Shown piece by piece: positions 17,094-25,648 of a stretch of 64,000 nt of DNA. Position numbers and translations under genes: made by a program. Below the pieces are notes generated by a model. That model ran no database searches and was not told where the DNA came from. It saw only the letters and a list, made by a program, of their open reading frames with translations. Source of the DNA: Haloarcula amylolytica JCM 13557 (GTDB lineage: Archaea > Halobacteriota > Halobacteria > Halobacteriales > Haloarculaceae); NCBI RefSeq assembly GCF_000336615.1, contig NZ_AOLW01000015.1, positions 469,263-533,262 on the forward strand. Direction: 5' to 3'. Numbering within the stretch: position 1 is the stretch's first letter; each line of letters begins with the position of its first letter.

Positions 17094-18118
17094 TGGCGGC
17101 GACGACGCCGTGCTAACACCCGTTGTATTGCTTTGCCCGGCCCGCCCTCAAGCGGCCACGCCTTCGACCGCCACGCCGGCGGCTCCGGCTCGTAGGACGG
17201 GCACTGGCCCCGACACTCCGCCGCTGTCGGTAGACAGTCTTTCGCCGCGCAGTGGGGATACACACCAGTTTCGTCGGCGCTGAGTTGGAAGTGCCGGCAG
17301 TCGGGACGCATCGTGTCCACGTACGCGCGCCACCCGCGAGCATACGCCCGCTCAGCGATGGCGAGCCGCCGCTCGTGCTTCCAGTCGGTGTCCACGTACT
17401 CGAACCGCGCCGCGCTGGTGTCGTCGTCCGGTCGGTCCAGAATGCGCGTTCCAGGGTCGTCAACCGACAGCGACCGCGGTTGCCAGACCGCCTCGGCCGT
17501 GCCTATCTCTGGGTCGACTGTCAACACGCCGGCGGCTGCCGGCAAGTCAGCCAGCAGGATCGGCTCGACGCGCTCGTCGGTCGCCGCCGTCGCCACCCAC
17601 ACCTCGTCGGCCAGCGATAAGGCGATGTCCCGCTGTAGTTGTGGGACGAGATTTCTGGCGGCGCTGGCAGTGAGATCGGGCTTGTTCTCGATAGCGACGA
17701 TCCGTCGGACCCAGTCCGGATACGGGCGTACCCGACGGATTTCGATGCGGTTACCCCGCTTTCGGGTCTCGATGGCGTCCCGGTCGGCCGCCTCGTGAAT
17801 CGACTCTCGGACGTACCGCCACGGATAGCCCGGGTCAGGCAGCGCGTCGCGGTAGTACGTCCAGTCGGCCGGCGCGTTCTGCAGGACGTGCAGGAGGTCC
17901 GAGTCGAACGCGTCTCCGCCGAACGTCGCTCGCTCGCGGAGTCTGTCGGGGTCACACTCCAGTACAATCGTGTCCCAGCGTCGGTGTTTCGTCCCGAACT
18001 GTCTGGCGATCAGCACCGCCGCATCGTCGGACGGCGACCACGCTCGCTCGGCCCATTGACAGACGGCCAGTTCGAAGGCGAACTCGGAGTCTGAATCGGC
18101 TCCACCACTCGATGTCAC
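17072..18118 (-). CDS. PD-(D/E)XK nuclease-like protein with Cys cluster (DUF5787-like)
   Basis: A 348-aa haloarchaeal protein starting with GTG. It contains PD at 134-135 followed by ENK at 144-146 (PDWVRRIVAIENK), which is the spacing of a PD-(D/E)XK nuclease core. The following segment (LVPQLQRDIALSLADEVWVAT) fits the rest of that fold. Near the C-terminus Cys274, 290, 295, 302 and 306 could hold zinc or an Fe-S cluster, reminiscent of Cas4/AddB-type nucleases. No operon partner is clear; the gene faces the DUF5797 gene. The nuclease role is inferred from motif spacing. Confidence 0.72.
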   Translation of the reverse strand: MTSSGGADSDSEFAFELAVCQWAERAWSPSDDAAVLIARQFGTKHRRWDTIVLECDPDRLRERATFGGDAFDSDLLHVLQNAPADWTYYRDALPDPGYPWRYVRESIHEAADRDAIETRKRGNRIEIRRVRPYPDWVRRIVAIENKPDLTASAARNLVPQLQRDIALSLADEVWVATAATDERVEPILLADLPAAAGVLTVDPEIGTAEAVWQPRSLSVDDPGTRILDRPDDDTSAARFEYVDTDWKHERRLAIAERAYARGWRAYVDTMRPDCRHFQLSADETGVYPHCAAKDCLPTAAECRGQCPSYEPEPPAWRSKAWPLEGGPGKAIQRVLARRRRRQRPGLSE

Positions 18119-18158
18119 GTATCTCGAAAAAATAGCCGGCCGCGTAAGAACTGCTGGG

Positions 18159-18851
18159 TTAGGCTGACGTGGTCGGACCTGTTACCTGCTGTGCGCTCTT
18201 GTTCGTCTGGCTTGCGAATGCCGTTCCGAACATACGGAAGACGGCGACCTGCCCGTAGTAGGTGACGAACGGAACGAGAACGAGTCCGATGACAGTAATC
18301 GCCAGAATATTGCTGATGAGGTTCGTGATGATGCCAACGACAATCGGCATCAGGACTGCGATGAAGTAGTCGCTCGTGAGAACGACGTTTTTCAGCAATG
18401 AGAAGTCGAACGCTGCTCCAAGGCTGCCTTCGACCGCCATATTGGCGAGTGCTGCCGGGACAATATAGTAAATGAGGAACATTACTGGAATCAGGAGGAG
18501 GATCGTCATGAACCCGAAGCCGGCGATGATTCCGCCGCCAGAGTCGCCAGCAGCGCCACCCAACCCGAGGAGGACGCTGCCGATACCGAAGATGACAGCT
18601 ATGGGAACGATAGAGTACACGAGACCGACGATACTGAACTTGATGCCGTCGATGATGAGTTCACCCCAGTCGTCCCAGGCGGGTGGCTCGGATTCACCTT
18701 CAACCGTCGTTCCGATCACGCGAAGCAAATAGCCGTTGAACGCGAACACCGGAATCAAGAGGAAAAAGAACACCAGCAGTACGCCGCCGATCAACATCTG
18801 TGCTATCCAACTGTCGCCTTGCATTGGGTACGATAGTCCGTCTTCTAACAT
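18159..18851 (-). CDS. DUF4013 multi-pass membrane protein
   Basis: A 230-aa polytopic membrane protein with about five or six hydrophobic spans. It starts MLEDGLSYPMQGDSW, and a charged segment (GTTVEGESEPPAWDDWGEL) lies after the first span. That acidic PAWDDW stretch is typical of DUF4013. No catalytic or transport motif is seen. The upstream region on its strand is AT-rich and includes a TATA-like TATTTAAAAATA near 18885. Confidence 0.85.
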   Translation of the reverse strand: MLEDGLSYPMQGDSWIAQMLIGGVLLVFFFLLIPVFAFNGYLLRVIGTTVEGESEPPAWDDWGELIIDGIKFSIVGLVYSIVPIAVIFGIGSVLLGLGGAAGDSGGGIIAGFGFMTILLLIPVMFLIYYIVPAALANMAVEGSLGAAFDFSLLKNVVLTSDYFIAVLMPIVVGIITNLISNILAITVIGLVLVPFVTYYGQVAVFRMFGTAFASQTNKSAQQVTGPTTSA

Positions 18852-19185
18852 TTTGGATGCCTCTTTGCAAACTGTAAGCTTATCGTATTTAAAAATACTG
18901 TTAGTATTGAATTAGAGATTATTCATAAAACACATTTATGCCCGTAAATAGCTTAGCTGCGGCTGATATCGCGGTATTAGTAGCTTGTATTACATATATG
19001 GGCGAACTGTCGGGCAGGATACCACAGAAAGTGATGCCATTCTGTTAGTTCATATGTCACTTGAGCGGATCTGTATTCGTCGGAGAGAACATCCAGTTTC
19101 GTCATCAAGCGACGGTAAAGCCATCGCTGACCAGATGGCCACGTCGGTGCTCCGTGAATCGGGCTGGGTGCTGTCCGCTCTCCCT
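18852..19185. other. 334-base intergenic region
   Basis: The left part (18870-18990) is AT-rich and holds the likely promoter of the DUF4013 gene. Short reading frames cross the rest on both strands, but none shows a ribosome site, promoter or recognisable protein. I see no RNA gene. Confidence 0.55.
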
Positions 19186-19617
19186 CTACTCCTCGTCGTC
19201 CGCTCGCTCGTCGAGGAACTCGTCTGCCTGTTCGAGTATCTCGCGGGGACCGTCCTGCGTGACCGTGTTGATGGCCTGCTCGTAGTCGCGCCATTGCAGG
19301 TCGCGGTGTTCTGTGGACAGTTCGGCTGACGCTTCGAACGATTTCGCGACGAACAGGTGGACCGTCTTGTGGATGGTGTTGCCGTTCGCCTCGAACACGT
19401 AGTCGTAGTCTTCGCGGAACCCGTCTAAAAGCCGGAAATCGCCGATTCCGGCCTCCTCTTTCACTTCGCGTATGGCGGTCTGCTGGAGTTCTTCCTCGCC
19501 CTCGACGCCGCCCTTGGGGAACTCCCAATCGCCGGGTCGGCTCTTGAGCAGGAGGTACTCCCGCCGGCCACGCGTATCGCGAAAGAGGATGGCTCCCGCG
19601 CTCGTGGCCTCTATCAT
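19186..19617 (-). CDS. Nudix hydrolase, diadenosine-tetraphosphatase-like
   Basis: A 143-aa cytosolic pyrophosphohydrolase. The full Nudix box is present at 37-59 (GVEGEEELQQTAIREVKEEAG) with all metal-binding Glu residues. GDWEFPKGGVE before it and the short length match the Ap4A hydrolase (NUDT2-like) subgroup, which cleans up dinucleoside polyphosphates. The sequence begins MIEATSAGAILFRD. It is divergent from the S10-like gene, which starts 95 bases away. Confidence 0.9.
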   Translation of the reverse strand: MIEATSAGAILFRDTRGRREYLLLKSRPGDWEFPKGGVEGEEELQQTAIREVKEEAGIGDFRLLDGFREDYDYVFEANGNTIHKTVHLFVAKSFEASAELSTEHRDLQWRDYEQAINTVTQDGPREILEQADEFLDERADDEE

Positions 19618-19712
19618 TATCGGATTTTATGACACCGCTACTTAAGAGAATATCGGAGACACAACGGAAACAGATGGCCTTTTGTCACTCGCGGCTGAGT
19701 GTTCGTCTACAG

Positions 19713-20045
19713 ATGCCCTTCGTCACGACGCTGACGTTCACCAGTGGGGACCGACACCGCCTCGAGGACATTGTCACAGAGATCAAAGAGAGCGCCGAAC
19801 AGAAAGGGGTCGAACTCAAAGGCCCGCATCCGAAGCAACCACAGGAACTGCGGGTTCCACAGTCGAAGTCACTGGGGCCAAGCGGCGGCCGCTTCGAGTC
19901 TTGGACCCACACCGTCTACACCCGGACGATAGAGATCGTCGGGTACGAGGAGTTCGCTCGGAACGTTACTCAGCGAACCTTCCCGAACGCCATCCACGTC
20001 GAGGCCGGCGTCGAACAGCGGACGCAGGTCGGCAGCGGGTCGTAG
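19713..20045 (+). CDS. uS10/mL48-family ribosomal protein paralogue
   Basis: A 110-aa protein starting MPFVTTLTFTSGDRHRLEDIV. The ferredoxin-like fold of ribosomal protein S10 is recognisable from the conserved loop (GVELKGPHPKQPQELRVPQSK) and the later HTVYTRTIEIVGYEEF. It is more acidic and divergent than true archaeal S10, which is normally encoded next to EF-1A, so this is a paralogue. Its role is unknown. Longer in-frame extensions upstream to 19629 run through the Nudix promoter and are unlikely. Confidence 0.8.
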   Translation: MPFVTTLTFTSGDRHRLEDIVTEIKESAEQKGVELKGPHPKQPQELRVPQSKSLGPSGGRFESWTHTVYTRTIEIVGYEEFARNVTQRTFPNAIHVEAGVEQRTQVGSGS

Positions 20046-20079
20046 GGCCGGAGTGACTGTCGTCCGCTCCTGTGGATTC

Positions 20080-20088
20080 TTATAAGTA
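20080..20088 (+). promoter_or_regulatory. TATA box of the M20 amidohydrolase gene
   Basis: TTATAAGTA begins 30 bases before the ATG at 20110. Archaeal transcription starts about 25-28 bases downstream of the box, so the mRNA should begin at or next to the start codon (leaderless). This supports ATG 20110 over the upstream in-frame start. Confidence 0.75.
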
Positions 20089-20109
20089 ACTGTGCCCCGT
20101 TTCGCCGGC

Positions 20110-21381
20110 ATGAACGAGTCTCAACAGGAACGGCTCAGGTCCGTTCGACGTGACCTACACAGCTACCCTGAACCCGCGTGGCGGGAGTTCTACACCACCA
20201 GTCGCATCGTCGACGAACTCGAACGTATCGGCGTCGACCAGTTGCATCTCGGTCAGGATGTCGTGGACGGCGACGCGCGGATGGCAGTCCCGGACGCTGA
20301 TGAACTCGAAGACTGGCAGGCGAAGGCCCGAGAGGCCGGGGCTCGCGAGGACGTGCTGGAGGCCGCCACCGGGGGATTCACCGGTGCCCTCGCTGTGCTC
20401 GAACAGGGCGATGGGCCGACCGTCGCGCTCCGGGTCGACATCGATGCGCTTCCGATAACGGAGTCAGACAGCGTGACACACGCCCCGGCGACAGAGGAGT
20501 TCCGCTCAGCCAACGAGGGGTATATGCACGCCTGCGGACACGACGCCCACGCAACGATTGGCCTTGGCGTGCTGGAGGCAGTGAAAGAGAGTGACTTCAG
20601 GGGAACGTTCAAAGTCGTCTTCCAGCCGGCCGAAGAGGTCATCGGCGGCGGGAAGGCCGTCGCCGAAAGCGGTCATCTGGACGACGTGGACCACCTGCTG
20701 GCGATCCACATCGGGCTCGACCATCCGACCGGCGAGATCGTCGCCGGGGTCGACGGGTTCCTCGCCGTCCGGCAAGTCAGAGCGACGTTCACCGGTGAGT
20801 CAGCCCACGCAGGGGGACATCCGGCACAGGGGCGGGACGCCGTCCAGGCGCTCGCAACGGCCGTCCAGAACCTCCATGCTATTCGCCGCCACGGCGACGG
20901 CGCGACCCGGGTCAATGCCGGGGTCGTGGAGGGCGGCACAGCGACGAACATCGTCCCCGAGGAAGCGACGCTGGAAGGGGAAGTCCGGGGTGAGACGACC
21001 GCGCTCAAGGAGTACATGAGCGAGCGGGCGGACACCGTCATGTCATCCGCAGCCGAGATGCACGACTGCGAGGTCGCCATCGAGACGACCGCAGAAGCGC
21101 CGAGTGCGGTGAGCGACGAGGTACTCGCGGGCGTGGTGTACGACGCGGCAGAATCAGTTCCCGGCGTCACAAGCCGCCTTCGGACCGACGACCTCGGCGG
21201 GAGCGAAGACGCGACCTACCTGATGGACCGCGTCCAGGACCGCGGCGGCACGGCGACGTTCGTCGGTATCGGTACCGACCACCCCGGCGGCCACCACACG
21301 CCCACGTTCGACGTCGACGAGGATTCACTGGCAATCGGTATCGACGTCGTCAGCAAAGCGATTAGCCAACTGAGTGAGTGA
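20110..21381 (+). CDS. M20-family amidohydrolase
   Basis: A 423-aa metal-dependent hydrolase of the IAA-amino-acid hydrolase/hippuricase group. The metal-binding segment HACGHDAHATIGLG and the EEVIGGGKAVAE block are present. GIGTDHPGGHHTPTFDVDE supplies the C-terminal metal ligand. The dimerisation insert runs from about residue 205 to 330. It probably removes acyl or amino-acid groups; the substrate is unknown. The N-terminal RRDLHSYPEPAWREF is typical. The start is fixed by a TATA box 30 bases upstream. Confidence 0.9.
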   Translation: MNESQQERLRSVRRDLHSYPEPAWREFYTTSRIVDELERIGVDQLHLGQDVVDGDARMAVPDADELEDWQAKAREAGAREDVLEAATGGFTGALAVLEQGDGPTVALRVDIDALPITESDSVTHAPATEEFRSANEGYMHACGHDAHATIGLGVLEAVKESDFRGTFKVVFQPAEEVIGGGKAVAESGHLDDVDHLLAIHIGLDHPTGEIVAGVDGFLAVRQVRATFTGESAHAGGHPAQGRDAVQALATAVQNLHAIRRHGDGATRVNAGVVEGGTATNIVPEEATLEGEVRGETTALKEYMSERADTVMSSAAEMHDCEVAIETTAEAPSAVSDEVLAGVVYDAAESVPGVTSRLRTDDLGGSEDATYLMDRVQDRGGTATFVGIGTDHPGGHHTPTFDVDEDSLAIGIDVVSKAISQLSE

Positions 21382-21386
21382 ATACG

Positions 21387-21839
21387 CTACGGCGCTTCCC
21401 AGCTGGCGAGCTGGATCGATTTGCCGCTATCCGGCGACTTCCAGTTCAGCGTGACCGTTGCATCCGAGAGATCAGCGGCTTTCGAAAACGTCACCTTCGA
21501 CCCGGCTGTGATTTCCGAACCGGCCGCCGGTGCGCCGCCGAGACTCGGGAAATCGTGCTGTCCGTTGGCGGTTGAAGCCCCGCTAACGGTGATGTACAGG
21601 TTTCCGGCCCGGATCGAGTCGCCGCTCCGGTGTTCGATTGTCAGGCTGTCGGGACTACCCGCGTCGTAATCGAACGTAAACGCCGCCTGTGGCGCGCTTT
21701 GGCCGAGACTCCCAGACCCGAAATCGAGGAAGAACGTCGCTGCTGTCGCCGCCAACAGCACTGTTATTGCAACCATTAGAATGACACCAACAACTGGCGA
21801 GACTGCACTATCGTCGGATTGGAATCTGCGTGCTAGCAT
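21387..21839 (-). CDS. type IV pilin-like protein
   Basis: A 150-aa secreted subunit with a class III signal. A short charged N-terminus (MLARRFQSDD) is followed by SAVSPVVGVILMVAITVLLAATAATFF, the haloarchaeal pilin N-domain that is cut by PibD and forms the filament core. The rest is a beta-rich surface domain. It stands alone, without assembly ATPase or platform genes, so it probably uses a pilus machine encoded elsewhere. An AT-rich stretch and a perfect palindrome lie upstream. Confidence 0.88.
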   Translation of the reverse strand: MLARRFQSDDSAVSPVVGVILMVAITVLLAATAATFFLDFGSGSLGQSAPQAAFTFDYDAGSPDSLTIEHRSGDSIRAGNLYITVSGASTANGQHDFPSLGGAPAAGSEITAGSKVTFSKAADLSDATVTLNWKSPDSGKSIQLASWEAP

Positions 21840-21961
21840 GATTGACCCCCACTCGGGCGACGGTCGACACGCTGTCTCCGTCTCGGTGACCCCCCGGTCG
21901 ACCGACCCCAGTGTGACTTCATTTTGATATCATGTTGTTAAATAATAAAACTTGTTGTTCA

Positions 21962-21973
21962 GAACTATAGTTC
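21962..21973. promoter_or_regulatory. perfect 12-bp palindrome GAACTATAGTTC
   Basis: It lies about 120 bases upstream of the pilin start, next to the AT-rich segment TTAAATAATAAAAC (21938-21951) that likely holds its promoter. It may be a regulator site; there is no further evidence. Confidence 0.45.
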
Positions 21974-22082
21974 ATGATTTCAGCAACTACTCTCCGGATA
22001 GCTGTTCGAAACGCCGTCGCTGCTGCTGGCAACCCCGCGCCAGAATATCAGAACCAACCGGAAGACGCAACGAACCGCCGCG

Positions 22083-23501
22083 TCAGTACTTGGGCTCTGC
22101 GCCAGTGACGTCGTAGATATCGTCCATAATCGAGTCGCGCTCGCGCTGCCAGGCCTCGAAGCCGCTGCGGTCGCTTGGATAGGATTCGTAATGCTCCAGC
22201 AGCCGGTCGGCAGCTTTCTTCGTCTGGTAGAGGTCCCGGATAGTCCCCAAGTGGCCGATGCTCTTGACTGCCATCTTGATTTTGAGTCCGAGCCCGATAC
22301 TGGTCGAGCCGCCGTACAGCGCCTCGGCGAGCTTCTCGCCGGGTAACGCGGCCAGCAGCGCCATCAGGTCGTCGACGTCGTAGGCGGTGGTGAAGATGTT
22401 GTACACGTCAAGCGCCGCGTACCGGGCGCCGAAGTGCTCCATCACGCGCTCGTTGTACTCCCAGAGCGCGGCTTCGTCGTCCGTCCGGCCGGATTCGATA
22501 GCCTCGATAGCCTGTTCGGCGGCGTAGGTCCCGGCGTAGGCCGCACCGGCGATACCGCCGCCGGTGGTTGGATTGACGTGTCCAGCGGCATCCCCGACGG
22601 CCATGAACCCGGGCGCGACGGCGGAGTCGTACGGCCGGCGCGTCGGCAGCGCAGCGCCGAGTTTATCCTGTACCTCCGCCCCCTCGAACTCGCTTCGGCC
22701 CTGCAGGTCGCGCTTGAGGTCGTCGACCAGTTCCATCGGCTCCTCGTTCATCTGGAAGCCGAGACCGGCGTTGATCTCCGTGTCCGTACGCGGGAAGTAC
22801 CAGAGGTAGCCGGCGGAGCGCTCGGTCGGCTTGAACACGAGCGCGTCGTCCCATTCGACCGGCTCGTCAACCTCGATAATCTCCCGGTAGGCAGAGCAAA
22901 ACTGCGAGTACTGGACGTTCGTGTCGAAGGTCGCGTCTTCGAGGTCGGTCTTGTCCTGCAGAATCGAGAGCGCGCCGGCCCCGTCGATGACCATGTCACC
23001 CTCGTACGTGACGGGGTCGCCTTTCCGCATGGCTTTCACGCCGGTCACACGGCCGCTGTCGTCCTGCAACACGTCTTGAACGACCGTGTCGTAATGGAAC
23101 TCCACGCCGCTGTTGTTTGCCCCTTCGATGAGACAGCGACCGTACTCCCAGCGGTCGATGACGGCGAGTTCGCCCGGCACGGGGATTTCGAGGACGGTGT
23201 CTTCCTGTGGTATCTCGAACCGGCCGTGGTCGACATCTGTGTTGGTAAACGCCGGTTCGAGCTGTGACTTCGGAATCGCTTCAGGGAAGTCGCTGGCACC
23301 CTTGAGCGCGTCCCCACAGGCGATGTGGCCGGCCTCGGTCTCGTCTTTTCGCTCTACGACAACGACGTCGTAGCCCGCGTCTGCGACAGTCGCGGCGGCG
23401 TAACAGCCGGATGTCCCGGCCCCGACGACGACAACGTCCACGGAAACGGTCCGTGCAGTCGCCGACGCTCCGCCGGCGTTGTCGTCCTGGTGTGTGGTCA
23501 T
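22083..23501 (-). CDS. geranylgeranyl reductase family flavoprotein
   Basis: A 472-aa FAD enzyme that saturates isoprenoid chains, most likely those of archaeal membrane lipids (digeranylgeranylglycerophospholipid reductase type). The dinucleotide-binding motif VVVVGAGTSGCYAAATVADAG is near residue 25. The second FAD motif is GFMAVGDAAGHVNPTTGGGI, with a C-terminal helical region after it. The enzyme probably works at the membrane face. It is divergent from a 2Fe-2S ferredoxin gene 182 bases away, a plausible electron donor. Confidence 0.9.
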   Translation of the reverse strand: MTTHQDDNAGGASATARTVSVDVVVVGAGTSGCYAAATVADAGYDVVVVERKDETEAGHIACGDALKGASDFPEAIPKSQLEPAFTNTDVDHGRFEIPQEDTVLEIPVPGELAVIDRWEYGRCLIEGANNSGVEFHYDTVVQDVLQDDSGRVTGVKAMRKGDPVTYEGDMVIDGAGALSILQDKTDLEDATFDTNVQYSQFCSAYREIIEVDEPVEWDDALVFKPTERSAGYLWYFPRTDTEINAGLGFQMNEEPMELVDDLKRDLQGRSEFEGAEVQDKLGAALPTRRPYDSAVAPGFMAVGDAAGHVNPTTGGGIAGAAYAGTYAAEQAIEAIESGRTDDEAALWEYNERVMEHFGARYAALDVYNIFTTAYDVDDLMALLAALPGEKLAEALYGGSTSIGLGLKIKMAVKSIGHLGTIRDLYQTKKAADRLLEHYESYPSDRSGFEAWQRERDSIMDDIYDVTGAEPKY

Positions 23502-23535
23502 GCACTCCCGTCCTGCCCGGAGAGAGAAAATTATT

Positions 23536-23594
23536 CCGACTACGGGTTTCAGAACTGCTGTAACTATTTCTGCGATGCACAGCCGACTACGGGT
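23536..23594. promoter_or_regulatory. 12-bp direct repeat CCGACTACGGGT in divergent promoter region
   Basis: Identical copies sit at 23536-23547 and 23583-23594, 47 bases apart, between the divergent geranylgeranyl reductase and ferredoxin genes. The spacing is about four and a half helical turns. They may bind one regulator that controls both genes. Confidence 0.5.
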
Positions 23595-23683
23595 GCGTCA
23601 TGCGGCATTGACGGACAGCGGTCCGTTTCGCTCCGGGACAGCGGTGATAAAGAGTTTTGCTGGGGGGTGTCAAAGGGCCGAGC

Positions 23684-24016
23684 ATGACCGAGTACACGGT
23701 GACGTTCGTGGGGACGGGCGAGGAAATCACCGTCTCCGAGAAGGAGACGATTCTCTCGCGGTGTATCGAGGAGGGTATCGCCCAGGAGTACTCCTGCCGC
23801 GTGGGGATGTGCCTGGCCTGTTCGGCGGAAATCATTGAGGGATCGGTCACGCAGCCTGCCGCCCGCGGACTGACCGACCGTGAACGGGAGAACTACGCAC
23901 TGACTTGCATGGCGCGCCCGCAGTCGGACCTGAAACTCGACCGCGGGAAGTACCCGCCCAGTATTGAAGCGGATGTCGACCTGGAGGACGGCGATGCCAC
24001 GCCTGCGGACGACTAG
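23684..24016 (+). CDS. 2Fe-2S ferredoxin
   Basis: A 110-aa plant-type ferredoxin. The cluster ligands are in CRVGMCLAC (C-x4-C-x2-C) and a fourth Cys in ALTCMARP. The N-terminal strand pair (YTVTFVGTGEEITVSEKETIL) is typical. It lacks the long acidic N-terminal insertion of the main haloarchaeal ferredoxin, so it is probably a specialised electron carrier. The divergent geranylgeranyl reductase is the natural candidate partner. Confidence 0.92.
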   Translation: MTEYTVTFVGTGEEITVSEKETILSRCIEEGIAQEYSCRVGMCLACSAEIIEGSVTQPAARGLTDRERENYALTCMARPQSDLKLDRGKYPPSIEADVDLEDGDATPADD

Positions 24017-24077
24017 TAGGCACTGAATACCAGTAGCATATGGCCTGCTAGAAGGTCTGTAAATACCTTTAACATAC

Positions 24078-24099
24078 GCCTGATATATTGCCTGATATA
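24078..24099. repeat. tandem 12-base repeat of GCCTGATATA
   Basis: GCCTGATATA occurs at 24078-24087 and 24090-24099, one helical turn apart, between the ferredoxin stop and the TATA box of the next gene. It may be an activator or repressor site. Confidence 0.4.
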
Positions 24100-24130
24100 G
24101 AGCGGTGAAACCGCGAATGAAGGACAGGTC

Positions 24131-24137
24131 ATATAAG
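24131..24137 (+). promoter_or_regulatory. TATA box (ATATAAG) upstream of the acidic DUF7110-like gene
   Basis: The box begins 27 bases before a GTG at 24158, the spacing of a leaderless start, and 81 bases before the ATG at 24212. It therefore raises the question of which start codon is used. Confidence 0.6.
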
Positions 24138-24211
24138 CAAGTGGCCCCTATGGAGTAGTGACTACAGCGTCAGCGGACGGCCTTCGACGACTGATACACG
24201 CTTCCCCAACC

Positions 24212-24814
24212 ATGACCAGCCGCGTATACAGACTTCACTCGACACTTGAACTGCCACTGGAAGACGCCTACGATTTCTTCGAGGATCCGGACCTTCCCCC
24301 CGAAATCGCTGACATCGACATCACCCGTCGAAACAATACGCTAATCGTCAGCGCCGTCGCCAAAGACGACTCCATGAGCAAGTACACCCCGACGGCCCAG
24401 CTCAAGGCCAGCGTCACGGAGAATCGGGTGTACGAGGAAGACCCCGACGAGATGGGACCGCCCGGAGCCGCGAGTACCGGGAGTTCCGGCGGTGGCCCCC
24501 AGTGGGGCGCACTCGAAGAGGAAGAGGAAGAGATCGAGTCCGAACTCGTTGAGTACGCCTGCTTCAAGGGCGACCGTGAGACCGTGCTCCAGAACACCGC
24601 GCTCCAGTACGCGATGTTCGAGGTTCTGTGTGAGGTCGCGAAAGTCGCTGAGAAAGGAACGTTGACGGCGATTGCGGCGGTCGACGAGGAACTCGAAGCC
24701 GTCCGCATCGTCGATGGGGAAGAGCGGCCCGCCGCGATCAACGTTGCAGAGGAACCCCGCGACGGCGAGGAAGAAGAGGGCGTCAACTGGCGCGACAACG
24801 AGTTCATCTCGTAA
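24212..24814 (+). CDS. acidic haloarchaeal protein (DUF7110-like)
   Basis: A 200-aa cytosolic protein starting MTSRVYRLHSTLELPLEDAYDFFED. The first 80 residues have a compact alpha/beta look (START/SRPBCC-like length, not proven). A Gly/Ser/Pro linker and a Glu run (EEEEEEIESE) follow, then a helical C-terminal part. No catalytic motif is seen. The promoter spacing would also suit a leaderless GTG start at 24158, adding 18 residues; the conserved-looking start is the ATG. The family name is from memory. Confidence 0.7.
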   Translation: MTSRVYRLHSTLELPLEDAYDFFEDPDLPPEIADIDITRRNNTLIVSAVAKDDSMSKYTPTAQLKASVTENRVYEEDPDEMGPPGAASTGSSGGGPQWGALEEEEEEIESELVEYACFKGDRETVLQNTALQYAMFEVLCEVAKVAEKGTLTAIAAVDEELEAVRIVDGEERPAAINVAEEPRDGEEEEGVNWRDNEFIS

Positions 24815-24894
24815 CGCGGCCTGCGGAGCGTCCGGTCACGGATTCAATTTTGCCGAGCCGTAGCTCAACACCGAATAGCGGACGGTCCGAACCG

Positions 24895-25512
24895 CTACGC
24901 TGGCGTGATGCCCGAGAGATCGGCGTCCGTGAACCGTGACGCGATTTCGATTGTGAGGTTCGCTTCGATGTAGGCCGCAATCACGATTAGTACGGCGGCC
25001 GTTGCAAGCAGCCAGCCGGCTTCCCGGAGATCCTGTCCAGTAACCAGTTCGTTTGTGCGGCCACGGATGTACTGTATCGTGCGCCACCCGAACCGAAGCC
25101 CGACGGCGGCGACGATGAGCAGTGCGGGGATCTCGATGAGGCCGTGTGGAACGATGAGTGCGGCGACGACGACGGGCGAGACCTGCTTGAGTGCGATACC
25201 GACGACGACCCCGATGAGCAGGCCGTTCAAGACGAGCGACAGGACCGTCATCGAACCGAGCGAGATAGCGCCGAGTGCCATCACGAGCAACGCCCCGAGG
25301 TTGTTAACGGTCAGTGAGACTGTCGTTAGCTCAGCCGGCATGAAGGGATTCTCGCCGGTCGTTCCGGGGTTCTGAAGCCATTCGGCGGGTACCTGGCTGC
25401 CGAGTCCGTACCCGAGGAGTCCACTGACGATCAGGATCAGCGCGGCTACAGGGACATAGCGCAACAGCCAGCGGTGAAAGAGGCGGGCCGGGAGGGTTGG
25501 GCGGTCGTCCAT
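24895..25512 (-). CDS. SpoIIM-like (DUF95) integral membrane protein
   Basis: A 205-aa protein with about five membrane spans, related to stage II sporulation protein M. SpoIIM homologues in non-sporulating prokaryotes are widespread and of uncertain role. Signs are the first span (VAALILIVSGLLGYGLGS), the NNLGALLVMALGAISLG block and the VPHGLIEIPALLI motif, which is highly typical of the family. I chose ATG at 25512 (MDDRPTLPARLFHRW); the longer reading frame adds a Cys/Arg-rich stretch unlike the family. Confidence 0.88.
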   Translation of the reverse strand: MDDRPTLPARLFHRWLLRYVPVAALILIVSGLLGYGLGSQVPAEWLQNPGTTGENPFMPAELTTVSLTVNNLGALLVMALGAISLGSMTVLSLVLNGLLIGVVVGIALKQVSPVVVAALIVPHGLIEIPALLIVAAVGLRFGWRTIQYIRGRTNELVTGQDLREAGWLLATAAVLIVIAAYIEANLTIEIASRFTDADLSGITPA

Positions 25513-25648
25513 ACCACGCCTTTCGCGCCGGCAGCAAAAAACCCGAGTGACCTGAACGGGCGCGGCCGCCGTTTTATTTGCCACCGCCTCACACACCTGT
25601 CGGCCATCCAAAAAGTACTTGGCACTCGTAATTATATCTCATTACACT

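Noticed and set aside
18977-19105. 42-aa minus-strand frame before the Nudix gene
   Set aside because: No TATA box or ribosome site, and no recognisable family.
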